Positions 6,185-12,964 of a DNA stretch of 19,356 nt are shown in pieces (position 1 is the first letter of the stretch; each line of letters opens with the position of its first letter). The notes beneath the pieces are model-generated. The model saw nothing but the letters and a program-made list of their open reading frames with translations, was not told the DNA's origin and searched no databases. The stretch covers positions 1 to 19,356 of the forward strand of contig JAGLGG010000042.1 of assembly GCA_023144145.1 (NCBI GenBank), read 5' to 3'. Both the position numbers and the translations under genes were made by a program. Source of the stretch: Anaerolineales bacterium. Its GTDB lineage: Bacteria > Chloroflexota > Anaerolineae > Anaerolineales > E44-bin32.

Positions 6185-8985
6185 ACATCACGCTCCCAGA
6201 TCAACCAAACCATCAATATTAAGAAGGCAACAGTTCCGCCTGCGATGCTTAATATTACACCAGCGGCACGACCTAATTCAGTAAACACAAACGAACTCCC
6301 CGGAAGCCCGAGTGCTAAGTAGTTGTATCCAATTAAAGAGCCAATGACTGTTACAAGTAAGATTCTCACTCGATCAATAATTACCCCCGGAACCATGGTG
6401 CTGATCAAAAATGCAACACCTCCAGTAATCGAAGTTGCGATCAGACTTATTAGCAAATCATCCAAATCAACCATTTCTTGACTCTGATCGATTGGTGACC
6501 CGCCCCCATCTGTAGTTTCGGTAGGAATGATTTCAGCAACTTCTGTCTGGGGCGGCACATCTGTTTCTGACGGTTCCTCAGTAGGAGCTGTTTCAGTTCT
6601 CGCTACGGTCGATTCTTCTTGAACTGTTAACACGATAACATCTGATGTCCGAGCAGATAAACTTTCTACTCGAATTTCGAGCGTTCCAGCACGATCTAGA
6701 GTTTCACTCACCCGGGCAATCCCAGCCCTCGTTGTCGTCGCCAGCTCCAATGAAGGTATGTTTTCACTTTGATAATCCAGGATAAACTCCACGGGAGTTC
6801 CATCTGGTACCTGATTACCGTTCATATCCACTATCATTCCGGTGGTGATTTCTAGAACATCTCCTATAAGAGGGTTTCTTGCTGCATTCTCCCCCGTCAC
6901 CAATTCGCCATTTATGCTTGCTTCGAATTCAATGACTTGGTCAGGATCGGATGAGGTGATCTCAATAAGATCATATCCAATCCCTGGCACGCTCACAGGT
7001 GAGCTTCCCTCTGCAGCCACCTCTTGAAACAGTAAGCGAGCAGCATATTCAATAAACGGCTCAGATTTTGCGTACAAAGAATAATAGACGTCAATTTTGC
7101 TTATATCCGTTGAATCCAGCTCGTAGGGAACATCGTGCCCAAATACAACTACCCTTTTGTCTAAAACTATATCTGGTCGACTATCTAATAATTTCTTCAG
7201 CGCGGAAGAACCATATACATCTTCCGATGATCGTAGGATTGAAAAAACTATCCAATCCGCGGAAAACAAACTTTCTTCAAACAGTTCGATTGGAGCTAGG
7301 GGAATCGCTGGCACTTCCGTCGGCAATTCACCTAAATAATTGGCCAAATCTGCCATGGTGAAAGATGATAAATTCCAATCACCAATTTGGCCTGCAGCTG
7401 CCTGTCCGTAAAGTCGTTTGACAACCTCGGCAAAAGCAGAAACAGGAATATTGATATTGAAACTACAGATCGAACATTGGCGCGAGACCCGTGAGTCAGA
7501 TATGAACATGATTCTCTCTGAAATATCTGGAGGGGCACCAACCCTCTCCTCCATCTCAAAATGAGAGGGGGAAATCAGTGTTGCCGATTTTCTGGCGATC
7601 TCGGTGGTAAGCTCACTGTTCTCTCCGACAATTCCAATATAACTCTGCTGCGGGATAACTTCACTGATATCGAAACTTCCTCCATATAGCCTTAGTTTGA
7701 AGTTCAAAATTCGAAGGACCGCTTCATCTACTCTTTGCGCAAATACCGTATCTTCAACATATTTCTGTGCAAAAAATGCCAACGTCGACAGAATAGTCGT
7801 CGCTTCGTCCTCGTCTGTGTCGGACTTGATATCTTCTAACAGTAAGAGATCATTTCCTGCGAGAAATGCATCTTTGGCTACCAAGTGTCCTTTGTAGGAT
7901 TGGCCAAGTGACTCTATGAATCTGCGAATTCCACGTGAGCCAAGTGAATCGCTCACAGTCAAGCCGCCACCCTCTCTCCAATCAACAAACCCTTCTAGGG
8001 AGAGCAATTGATCAAAGGCATCTCTGTCGAGGCTAACCGGCCTAGTTGTGGCACGGATATTCCCTTGAAATCCTTGATAGCGAGTATTCGAACTGAGGAA
8101 CCCATCAGCTATCGATGGGCCTTCACCTGGAGGAATATTGGCTACATTAAAGAATGGTATAAGATCAATTTGCTCAAGCTCGGCTAAGGACTTCCGTACA
8201 GTTGCTATCTCCTCTTCAGGGGGTCGATCTGCACCGCCCAGACCAGGGAAATGCTTTGGGATAACACCTACTCTCCCACTTGACCCATTATGCACACCTT
8301 CAATATATGCTTCACCGATAAGACTTACCCAATAAGGATCTCCACCGAAAGAGCGAACACCGATATCCCCAGGTCCGGCCAGGCGTGGGTCTTCAAGTAC
8401 ATCGAGAGATGGCCCAAGGAGTAAATTAATGCCAAGGAGCTGAAGTTCTGTTCCCAACAGTTCACCCACAGACAGGGCGAGATTTGGGTCCCAAGTTGCG
8501 CCAATTGCCATTTGAGATGGCGAAGGTGAAAGCCCCTCAAATATCTGTGAATAAGGAGCGCCATCGCCTTCCTGTGCAATACCGATAATCAACGGGACAT
8601 ACTCAGGATATTTAGGAGAACCTGTATCAGGATCCTCTAAAGTCGGTTGCAGAGATGCGGAATAGCGTGAAAATTGCAGTCGTTCAGTAAGCGTCTTTAT
8701 TCGAGGTAGTGTGTCAGGGAGCGAAATAAAGTTATTTTTGCTTGCTTTTAAAACAACGCCTGAAATGTGATGCTGTGTGACCAGCTCATAAATAAGGTCG
8801 GTTTCATAAACTTCACTCCCATTGAAAGTTAACAGGAAGAGCTGGCCGACCTTCTCCTCAGGGGTCATGCTCTTTAGAAGAAGAGCCGCGCTCTGCTGCT
8901 GTTGCGAAGGAATACCGGCAGATGCCCCACTAAATGAGATCAGGGTAATTACAATAATCAAGTAAAAACGGAGAACGGATTTCAT
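6181..8985 (-). CDS. Exported, membrane-anchored GH3 (NagZ-like) protein with Ig-like domain and altered active site
   Basis: This protein has 934 residues. Residues about 1-23 form a signal peptide. Residues about 30-440 resemble the glycoside hydrolase family 3 N-terminal barrel, with EEKVGQLF, KHFPGLGG (244-251) and VSDSLG, whose D346 matches the usual nucleophile. After a less certain second domain there is an Ig-like or big-domain region (about 675-775), a Thr/Pro/Glu-rich linker, and about three C-terminal membrane helices. Two expected features are missing. The DQEGG-type substrate site reads AQEGDG, and after KHFPG the NagZ Asp-x-His loop is replaced by ADRPPEEE. The protein may be a divergent peptidoglycan glycosidase or a binding protein. 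ATG at 8985 gives a classic signal peptide; a TTG at 9018, five bases after the upstream stop, would add eleven residues. Neither start has a clear ribosome site. Confidence 0.85.
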   Translation of the reverse strand: MKSVLRFYLIIVITLISFSGASAGIPSQQQQSAALLLKSMTPEEKVGQLFLLTFNGSEVYETDLIYELVTQHHISGVVLKASKNNFISLPDTLPRIKTLTERLQFSRYSASLQPTLEDPDTGSPKYPEYVPLIIGIAQEGDGAPYSQIFEGLSPSPSQMAIGATWDPNLALSVGELLGTELQLLGINLLLGPSLDVLEDPRLAGPGDIGVRSFGGDPYWVSLIGEAYIEGVHNGSSGRVGVIPKHFPGLGGADRPPEEEIATVRKSLAELEQIDLIPFFNVANIPPGEGPSIADGFLSSNTRYQGFQGNIRATTRPVSLDRDAFDQLLSLEGFVDWREGGGLTVSDSLGSRGIRRFIESLGQSYKGHLVAKDAFLAGNDLLLLEDIKSDTDEDEATTILSTLAFFAQKYVEDTVFAQRVDEAVLRILNFKLRLYGGSFDISEVIPQQSYIGIVGENSELTTEIARKSATLISPSHFEMEERVGAPPDISERIMFISDSRVSRQCSICSFNINIPVSAFAEVVKRLYGQAAAGQIGDWNLSSFTMADLANYLGELPTEVPAIPLAPIELFEESLFSADWIVFSILRSSEDVYGSSALKKLLDSRPDIVLDKRVVVFGHDVPYELDSTDISKIDVYYSLYAKSEPFIEYAARLLFQEVAAEGSSPVSVPGIGYDLIEITSSDPDQVIEFEASINGELVTGENAARNPLIGDVLEITTGMIVDMNGNQVPDGTPVEFILDYQSENIPSLELATTTRAGIARVSETLDRAGTLEIRVESLSARTSDVIVLTVQEESTVARTETAPTEEPSETDVPPQTEVAEIIPTETTDGGGSPIDQSQEMVDLDDLLISLIATSITGGVAFLISTMVPGVIIDRVRILLVTVIGSLIGYNYLALGLPGSSFVFTELGRAAGVILSIAGGTVAFLILMVWLIWERDV

Positions 8986-9023
8986 AATTCGGATAAAGGT
9001 TTTAAAAGCCTTGCCCAAACAGA

Positions 9024-9842
9024 CTAAATCAGTTGAGCGCGCTCCTTTTCGAGAATTTCACCTAATGCTAGTCTACGTTTCGCTCCACTAAGAAGCTCCA
9101 GCTTCCTAATTCCGAGCGGATCGATCGCTTCGTTCAATAATCTCAGTTCTTCGACAGTCAATGGTTCTGTAACGCTTAGGGGTTCAGCAATTTCGAGCTC
9201 AAATCCAGTTTTTGCTACAATTCGAGCCACAACCACGCCCGGATGAATGTGTGTTAATCTCATCCTGCCATTCTTAAAATCGAATTGACCTAAATCTGAG
9301 ACAAGGTATTTTGCCCCTCTGCCTTTCACTCGTTGTGGGTGAATGCCCAATCCTGAAACAAAATCTAGCTCCTTGACGAAGGTTACTCTAGAATGCCTTG
9401 GTACGTATAGGTGCACATCATCTAGGATTGGTGTGACATCCGGTATACCTCCACTACCAGGTAATCGAAGCCTAGGACGATCGTAATTCTTTCCAAATGC
9501 GATATTGTTTGTATTTCCCTTCGAATCAACCTGACCCGGACGAAAGAATTCCTTGGGTTTGAATCTTGGCAACAACTCGGTGGCAGCGTTCGCAAATCCG
9601 AATGTCGATATGGCTTTGTCCAGCCATAACGCCTCCACTGTCTCCAGCCCCAGTGGAGCACCCTCCTTGCAAATACTTTGACCGATAGCTGAAGCGAAAA
9701 ATGAATTCGGCGCGTGCGTATGCCATGCCAAGAGATATCCTGCTGCCACCAATGGTGTCGCTAATCCTTGAGCAAGGATTTCCCCATCCTTAACTTGTCG
9801 GGATATGCACACACATAAAATATCTTCAGGTAGAACTTCCAT
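9024..9842 (-). CDS. CoA-transferase family I beta-subunit-like protein (GctB/IpdB-related), catalytic Glu absent
   Basis: The 272-residue protein matches the beta subunits of glutaconate-type CoA-transferases: RQVKDGE (15-21), THAPN (42-46), GQVDSKGN (103-110), LPGSGG (127-132), FVKELDFVSG, and a late HPGV/KTGFELEI region. In glutaconate CoA-transferase the beta subunit supplies a catalytic glutamate in a VESG motif. Here the aligned stretch reads FFASAIG, with alanine 52 at that place (my alignment from memory). Relatives such as IpdB, part of a steroid ring-opening hydrolase, also depart from the classical site, so a hydrolase or structural role is possible. The alpha subunit normally sits next door but none is in this window. 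The gene ends six bases before the longest possible GH3 start and probably shares its transcript. No strong ribosome site precedes the ATG. Confidence 0.82.
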   Translation of the reverse strand: MEVLPEDILCVCISRQVKDGEILAQGLATPLVAAGYLLAWHTHAPNSFFASAIGQSICKEGAPLGLETVEALWLDKAISTFGFANAATELLPRFKPKEFFRPGQVDSKGNTNNIAFGKNYDRPRLRLPGSGGIPDVTPILDDVHLYVPRHSRVTFVKELDFVSGLGIHPQRVKGRGAKYLVSDLGQFDFKNGRMRLTHIHPGVVVARIVAKTGFELEIAEPLSVTEPLTVEELRLLNEAIDPLGIRKLELLSGAKRRLALGEILEKERAQLI

Positions 9843-9947
9843 AAAAATATGACTTTCTACTCAGCGCTGTATTTCTAAACCGATTATAAATGGTCGTCTC
9901 GTTCTTGTTTCCTGATGATTGCTTCCATCTGCCGAAAATTTCTCAGA

Positions 9948-10706
9948 TTATTCTGAGTGCTCCTCCCGAATTTTTATGGCAATATCAGGAACATCCGTAA
10001 TTATTCCAGCAATTCCGAGAGTTAGCAATTCTTTAATCCTCCCGGGTTCATTCACGGTCCAAGCGATCAAACTCTTGTTTGTTTCCAAATATTCGTTTAC
10101 GTTCTTTTGTTGGATGAGGGTTTCTTGAGGATGAAAGAACTCGTACCTGGTAATTATCTTTTTTAGATAGCCTATGAGCTTTGGTTCTTTCTCGTGTACA
10201 AGTAATCCAATTGGTAAATCAGGCATTATCCTTTTAGATTTTATCAATGCAATGGGGCTGAATGAAGAAATTAAGATCTCATTTTCAATCCCAAATTCAG
10301 TTACCAGTTCAATTACCTTTTCGGGTAGATTGTCCCATACTGAGGTGTAGTTAGTTAATTCAATGTTAACCCTAATCCGATTGGCCGTATACTCGAACAC
10401 CTCCCTCAAAGAAGGAACTCTCTCTCCTTCAAACTCCTTGGAGAATTTTTTCCCCGCGTCCAATTCTCGGATCTCTCGATAATTTATGGAATTAACCCTA
10501 CCATTTCCCGTGGTAGTTCGATCGAGCGATCCATCGTGAATGATAGCTATCACACCATCCTTTGTGAGCTTTGCATCCAACTCAACCGCATCCGCCCCAA
10601 TTTCGAAGGCACGTATGAATGCAGCCATGGTGTTTTCAGGGGCATATGCAGAAGCCCCGCGGTGTGCAATCACCAACGAGGCTTTTCTGAACCAATTTAA
10701 ATTCAA
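9948..10706 (-). CDS. Glycerophosphodiester phosphodiesterase (GDPD family)
   Basis: This cytoplasmic enzyme (252 residues) is expected to hydrolyse glycerophosphodiesters from phospholipid turnover to glycerol 3-phosphate and an alcohol. The family hallmarks are clear: AHRGASAYAPENT at 14-26 with H15 and R16, the metal ligands E42 and D44 in VELDAK, and the HDGSLDRTTTG loop with H57. The C-terminal AWTVNEPGRIKELLTLGIAGIITDVPD segment is also typical. There is no signal peptide, so it is the UgpQ-like cytoplasmic type. The start is TTG at 10706; AGGA, overlapping the upstream stop, lies six bases before it. Only eight bases separate it from the AAA ATPase gene, so the two are co-transcribed. 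Confidence 0.94.
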   Translation of the reverse strand: MNLNWFRKASLVIAHRGASAYAPENTMAAFIRAFEIGADAVELDAKLTKDGVIAIIHDGSLDRTTTGNGRVNSINYREIRELDAGKKFSKEFEGERVPSLREVFEYTANRIRVNIELTNYTSVWDNLPEKVIELVTEFGIENEILISSFSPIALIKSKRIMPDLPIGLLVHEKEPKLIGYLKKIITRYEFFHPQETLIQQKNVNEYLETNKSLIAWTVNEPGRIKELLTLGIAGIITDVPDIAIKIREEHSE

Positions 10707-10714
10707 GCTGATTC

Positions 10715-12064
10715 CTAGAGTTCTACAAAGTAAGCCTGAGCCGCCCTATCTAATAAATCTTTATCCATTTCTGGCTTAACATTAAGGTATCGGGAAATGT
10801 CCAGAATTTGATCGCTGATTTCTCGGGGATGCGATGCTCGCAATTTCCGATTTCTCTTGATATACCATTCCTGCAAAAGATAGGCCAATCCTTTATCAGA
10901 GTATTTGACCCCTTTGCTCTCGGCCGTGCGTTTGAATATTTGACGAAATGCATCATAAGTAGGATCTTCGACAAAAATTTTGTGTCTAAGACGCCTTAGA
11001 AATGCTTCATCAACCAGGTCTCTCGGGGGTAAGTTAGTTGAGAAAACCACCAACACATCAAATGGGACCTCAACTTTTCTCCCTGTGTGAAGGGTCAGAT
11101 AGTCGATCCTATTTTCCAATGGGACAATCCAGCGGTTAAGCAGATCCCGGGGTCTGACTTGCTGTCGTCCAAAATCGTCGATAAGCATTACTCCACCGTT
11201 GGCTTTCACTTGAAAGGGAGCTTCGTAAAATTTGTTTACATCGTCAAAAACAAGATCAAGACCTTCCATTGTCAACTCGCCCCCGGTAACAACGAAGGGT
11301 CTTCTGATCTTCACCCACCTAGTGTCGCGTTTTTGTCCAGCCCGGAGTGTACCGGTACCATCTGCGGTAACATCCTCATCAGGAGCAAGCACGTGATTCA
11401 CAGAATCATATAACTTGACAATCTGGCCATCTATATCAATTGCATAAGGAATGTACATATCCTCTTGCAGAGTCATATTTCCTATGGCCCTGGCGATAGA
11501 TGTTTTGCCATTACCGGGAGGACCGTATAAGAACATGGAGGTTCCGGAGTTTACGGCAGGGCCAATTCGATGGAATGTCTGATCCGATAGAACCAGATCC
11601 GCCATAGCCAATCTCATTGTTCTAGGATGAACTGAAGGTCTACCTCTACCCTGATTTCTAATGGCGTCATTGTAATAGCTCAATGGAACAGGAGCCGGGC
11701 CAGCGTACTGACTTCGATCAATTGCTTCGCGCGCTCTAGCAATACCAGCTTCGGTGATTGCGTATTGGAAGGAGCCTTCACCAAATCCGACCTGTGTCTT
11801 CACTTCAACGAATTGCTCTCGCTTGAGGGTTTCTAAGATTTGTTCGATAAGGCCAGAGAATGGCAGCGCCATAGCTTCGGCCATATCAAATCCTGTAACG
11901 TAGCCTCTGAAATAGAGAATTTTTAATGCCAGGTCTTGAAGCCAAAGTTGTGAAATTCCAGTGTCTTCAAGTGAAGTAATTGGCTTTGGAACAAAGCGGG
12001 TGTGCCTCGCCTTTAAATCCCCTGTACCTCTGGGAGGTCGTACCTCCGCTTTTGGCAACGTCAT
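10715..12064 (-). CDS. AAA-type ATPase with N-terminal winged-helix-like domain, function unknown
   Basis: The 449-residue protein has a helical, winged-helix-like N-terminal region (about 38-115) and a AAA ATPase core: Walker A GPPGNGKTS at 181-189, Walker B VMLIDDFG at 292-299, sensor-1 STN at 342-344, and a candidate arginine-finger stretch DEAFLRRLRHK at 352-362. Between Walker A and B lies an unusually long insert (about 200-290). The core resembles MoxR/dynein-like or IstB-like ATPases only in general, and I cannot name the substrate. GGAGGAA immediately precedes two ATG codons, and spacing favours the second, at 12064; a TTG at 12076 would lie within the ribosome site itself. The gene is read from a good promoter at 12175-12203 and is followed by the GDPD gene. 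Cytoplasmic; no membrane segment. Confidence 0.85.
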   Translation of the reverse strand: MTLPKAEVRPPRGTGDLKARHTRFVPKPITSLEDTGISQLWLQDLALKILYFRGYVTGFDMAEAMALPFSGLIEQILETLKREQFVEVKTQVGFGEGSFQYAITEAGIARAREAIDRSQYAGPAPVPLSYYNDAIRNQGRGRPSVHPRTMRLAMADLVLSDQTFHRIGPAVNSGTSMFLYGPPGNGKTSIARAIGNMTLQEDMYIPYAIDIDGQIVKLYDSVNHVLAPDEDVTADGTGTLRAGQKRDTRWVKIRRPFVVTGGELTMEGLDLVFDDVNKFYEAPFQVKANGGVMLIDDFGRQQVRPRDLLNRWIVPLENRIDYLTLHTGRKVEVPFDVLVVFSTNLPPRDLVDEAFLRRLRHKIFVEDPTYDAFRQIFKRTAESKGVKYSDKGLAYLLQEWYIKRNRKLRASHPREISDQILDISRYLNVKPEMDKDLLDRAAQAYFVEL

Positions 12065-12174
12065 CATTTCCTCCAAATACCTTAGGCTTAAAATTTTTTG
12101 TGTTGGTTACCTGCGAAACATCAATTACTTAGTCTAAATCAGACATAGATTCTTTTGCCCTACCAAGCACTCGA

Positions 12175-12203
12175 ATTATATACACCTGAATGACATGGGG
12201 CAA
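12175..12203 (-). promoter_or_regulatory. Promoter of the AAA ATPase / GDPD transcript
   Basis: On the minus strand TTGCCC (complement of 12198-12203) and a perfect TATAAT (complement of 12175-12180) are separated by exactly 17 bases. The predicted 5' leader is about 100 bases. It is back to back with the glycosyltransferase promoter. Confidence 0.68.
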
Positions 12204-12220
12204 ATGGTCAGTTGTTCCCA
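12196..12220. promoter_or_regulatory. Imperfect inverted repeat between divergent -35 elements
   Basis: TGGGGCAA (12196-12203) and TTGTTCCCA (12212-12220) form an imperfect dyad that covers the -35 boxes of both divergent promoters. A shared regulator could bind here, but the symmetry may simply reflect the two TTG-containing -35 boxes. Confidence 0.3.
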
Positions 12221-12240
12221 TTGAACATTAGTATTAAAAT
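12212..12240 (+). promoter_or_regulatory. Promoter of the glycosyltransferase gene, probably leaderless
   Basis: TTGTTC (12212-12217), a 17-base spacer and TAAAAT (12235-12240) form a plausible sigma-70-type promoter. Transcription would begin at about 12246-12248, which is the ATG itself. No Shine-Dalgarno sequence lies before the start, so a leaderless mRNA is predicted. Confidence 0.5.
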
Positions 12241-12246
12241 TCATTT

Positions 12247-12933
12247 ATGAAATTAACCGTAATCATGCCCGTATTCAACGAATACCAAACAATTGAAGAA
12301 ATTGTTTCGAGAGTGATTGCAGTGGGTCTTGCTGATGAAATCATCATTGTGGATGATGGCTCTACTGATGGGACACGTGAACTGCTCAGGGAACTAGACC
12401 AGAAATACCCCGAGGTGAAACTGATCCTTCATGATCGAAATCAGGGCAAAGGCGCTGCTGTCCGTAGTGGAATCGCTGAAGCTTCTTCTGAATATTTGAT
12501 CATTCAGGATGCCGACTTGGAATACGATCCCCGCGATTATCATGCTATTTTAAAACCTATGCAGGAGGGACTTGCCGAAGTCGTCTACGGCTCACGCTTC
12601 CTCGGAGCACCTCGCCGAACCACTATGTTTTGGCATATGATCGCTAATAAAATGCTGACTCTCATGACAAATATTTTGTATAACAGCATTCTTTCAGACA
12701 TGGAGACGGGTTACAAATTATTCAAACGCGAGATTATTACGAGTATCCCCCTTAGGGCTAAGAGATTTAACTTCGAACCCGAGATAACAGCCAAGCTATT
12801 AAAGAGAAAAATTCGAATTTACGAGGTTCCCATTACGTTTAATCCACGCGAATACTCTGAAGGAAAAAAAATAGGCCTCAAAGACGCTTTTGAGGCCGTA
12901 TGGACTCTCTTAAAATATCGCTTCGTCGATTAA
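12247..12933 (+). CDS. Family 2 glycosyltransferase (DPM1/polyprenyl-phosphate type)
   Basis: The 228-residue GT-A fold enzyme transfers a sugar from a nucleotide donor, often to a lipid phosphate carrier. It begins VIMPVFNEYQTIEEIV, has VDDGSTDGT at 35-43 for nucleotide binding, NQGKGAAVRSG at 65-75, and the metal-binding DAD at 88-90 in QDADLEYDP. Later come GSRF, DMETGYKLFKRE and the VPITFNPREYSEGKK end typical of dolichol- or undecaprenyl-phosphate sugar synthases. No membrane helices follow, so it is a soluble or peripheral enzyme. The sugar and acceptor cannot be told. It stands alone on its strand, converging on recJ 31 bases downstream, and its 3' end contains a hairpin that looks like the recJ terminator. 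Confidence 0.93.
   Translation: MKLTVIMPVFNEYQTIEEIVSRVIAVGLADEIIIVDDGSTDGTRELLRELDQKYPEVKLILHDRNQGKGAAVRSGIAEASSEYLIIQDADLEYDPRDYHAILKPMQEGLAEVVYGSRFLGAPRRTTMFWHMIANKMLTLMTNILYNSILSDMETGYKLFKREIITSIPLRAKRFNFEPEITAKLLKRKIRIYEVPITFNPREYSEGKKIGLKDAFEAVWTLLKYRFVD
12864..12897 (-). terminator. Intrinsic terminator for recJ, inside the glycosyltransferase gene
   Basis: GGCCTCAAA (12874-12882) and TTTGAGGCC (12889-12897) form a perfect nine-base-pair stem with a six-base loop. On the minus strand the stem is followed by TATTTTTTTT (complement of 12864-12873). recJ ends at 12965, 68 bases upstream in its own direction. The same bases encode GKKIGLKDAFEA of the convergent glycosyltransferase. On the plus strand no U-tract follows, so it should act on recJ only. 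Confidence 0.75.
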
Positions 12934-12964
12934 GTTGTTCAAGTTTATTTCTATTTGGAATTTT

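Noticed and set aside
5961..6284. 107-codon plus-strand open frame at the kinase 3' end
   Set aside because: It lies in a different frame within the kinase and the end of the GH3-like gene; both real genes have clear protein features there.
9948..9975. CTCAG/CTGAG hairpin at the end of the GDPD gene as a terminator
   Set aside because: The stem is only five pairs and the following minus-strand sequence lacks a good U-tract.
11087..11413. 108-codon plus-strand open frame
   Set aside because: It is antisense to the Walker B region of the AAA ATPase gene, with no independent start signal.
12863..12871. A-run in the glycosyltransferase gene as a programmed frameshift site
   Set aside because: The frame continues normally to a typical C-terminus, no alternative product is evident, and the run is better explained as the U-tract of the recJ terminator on the other strand.
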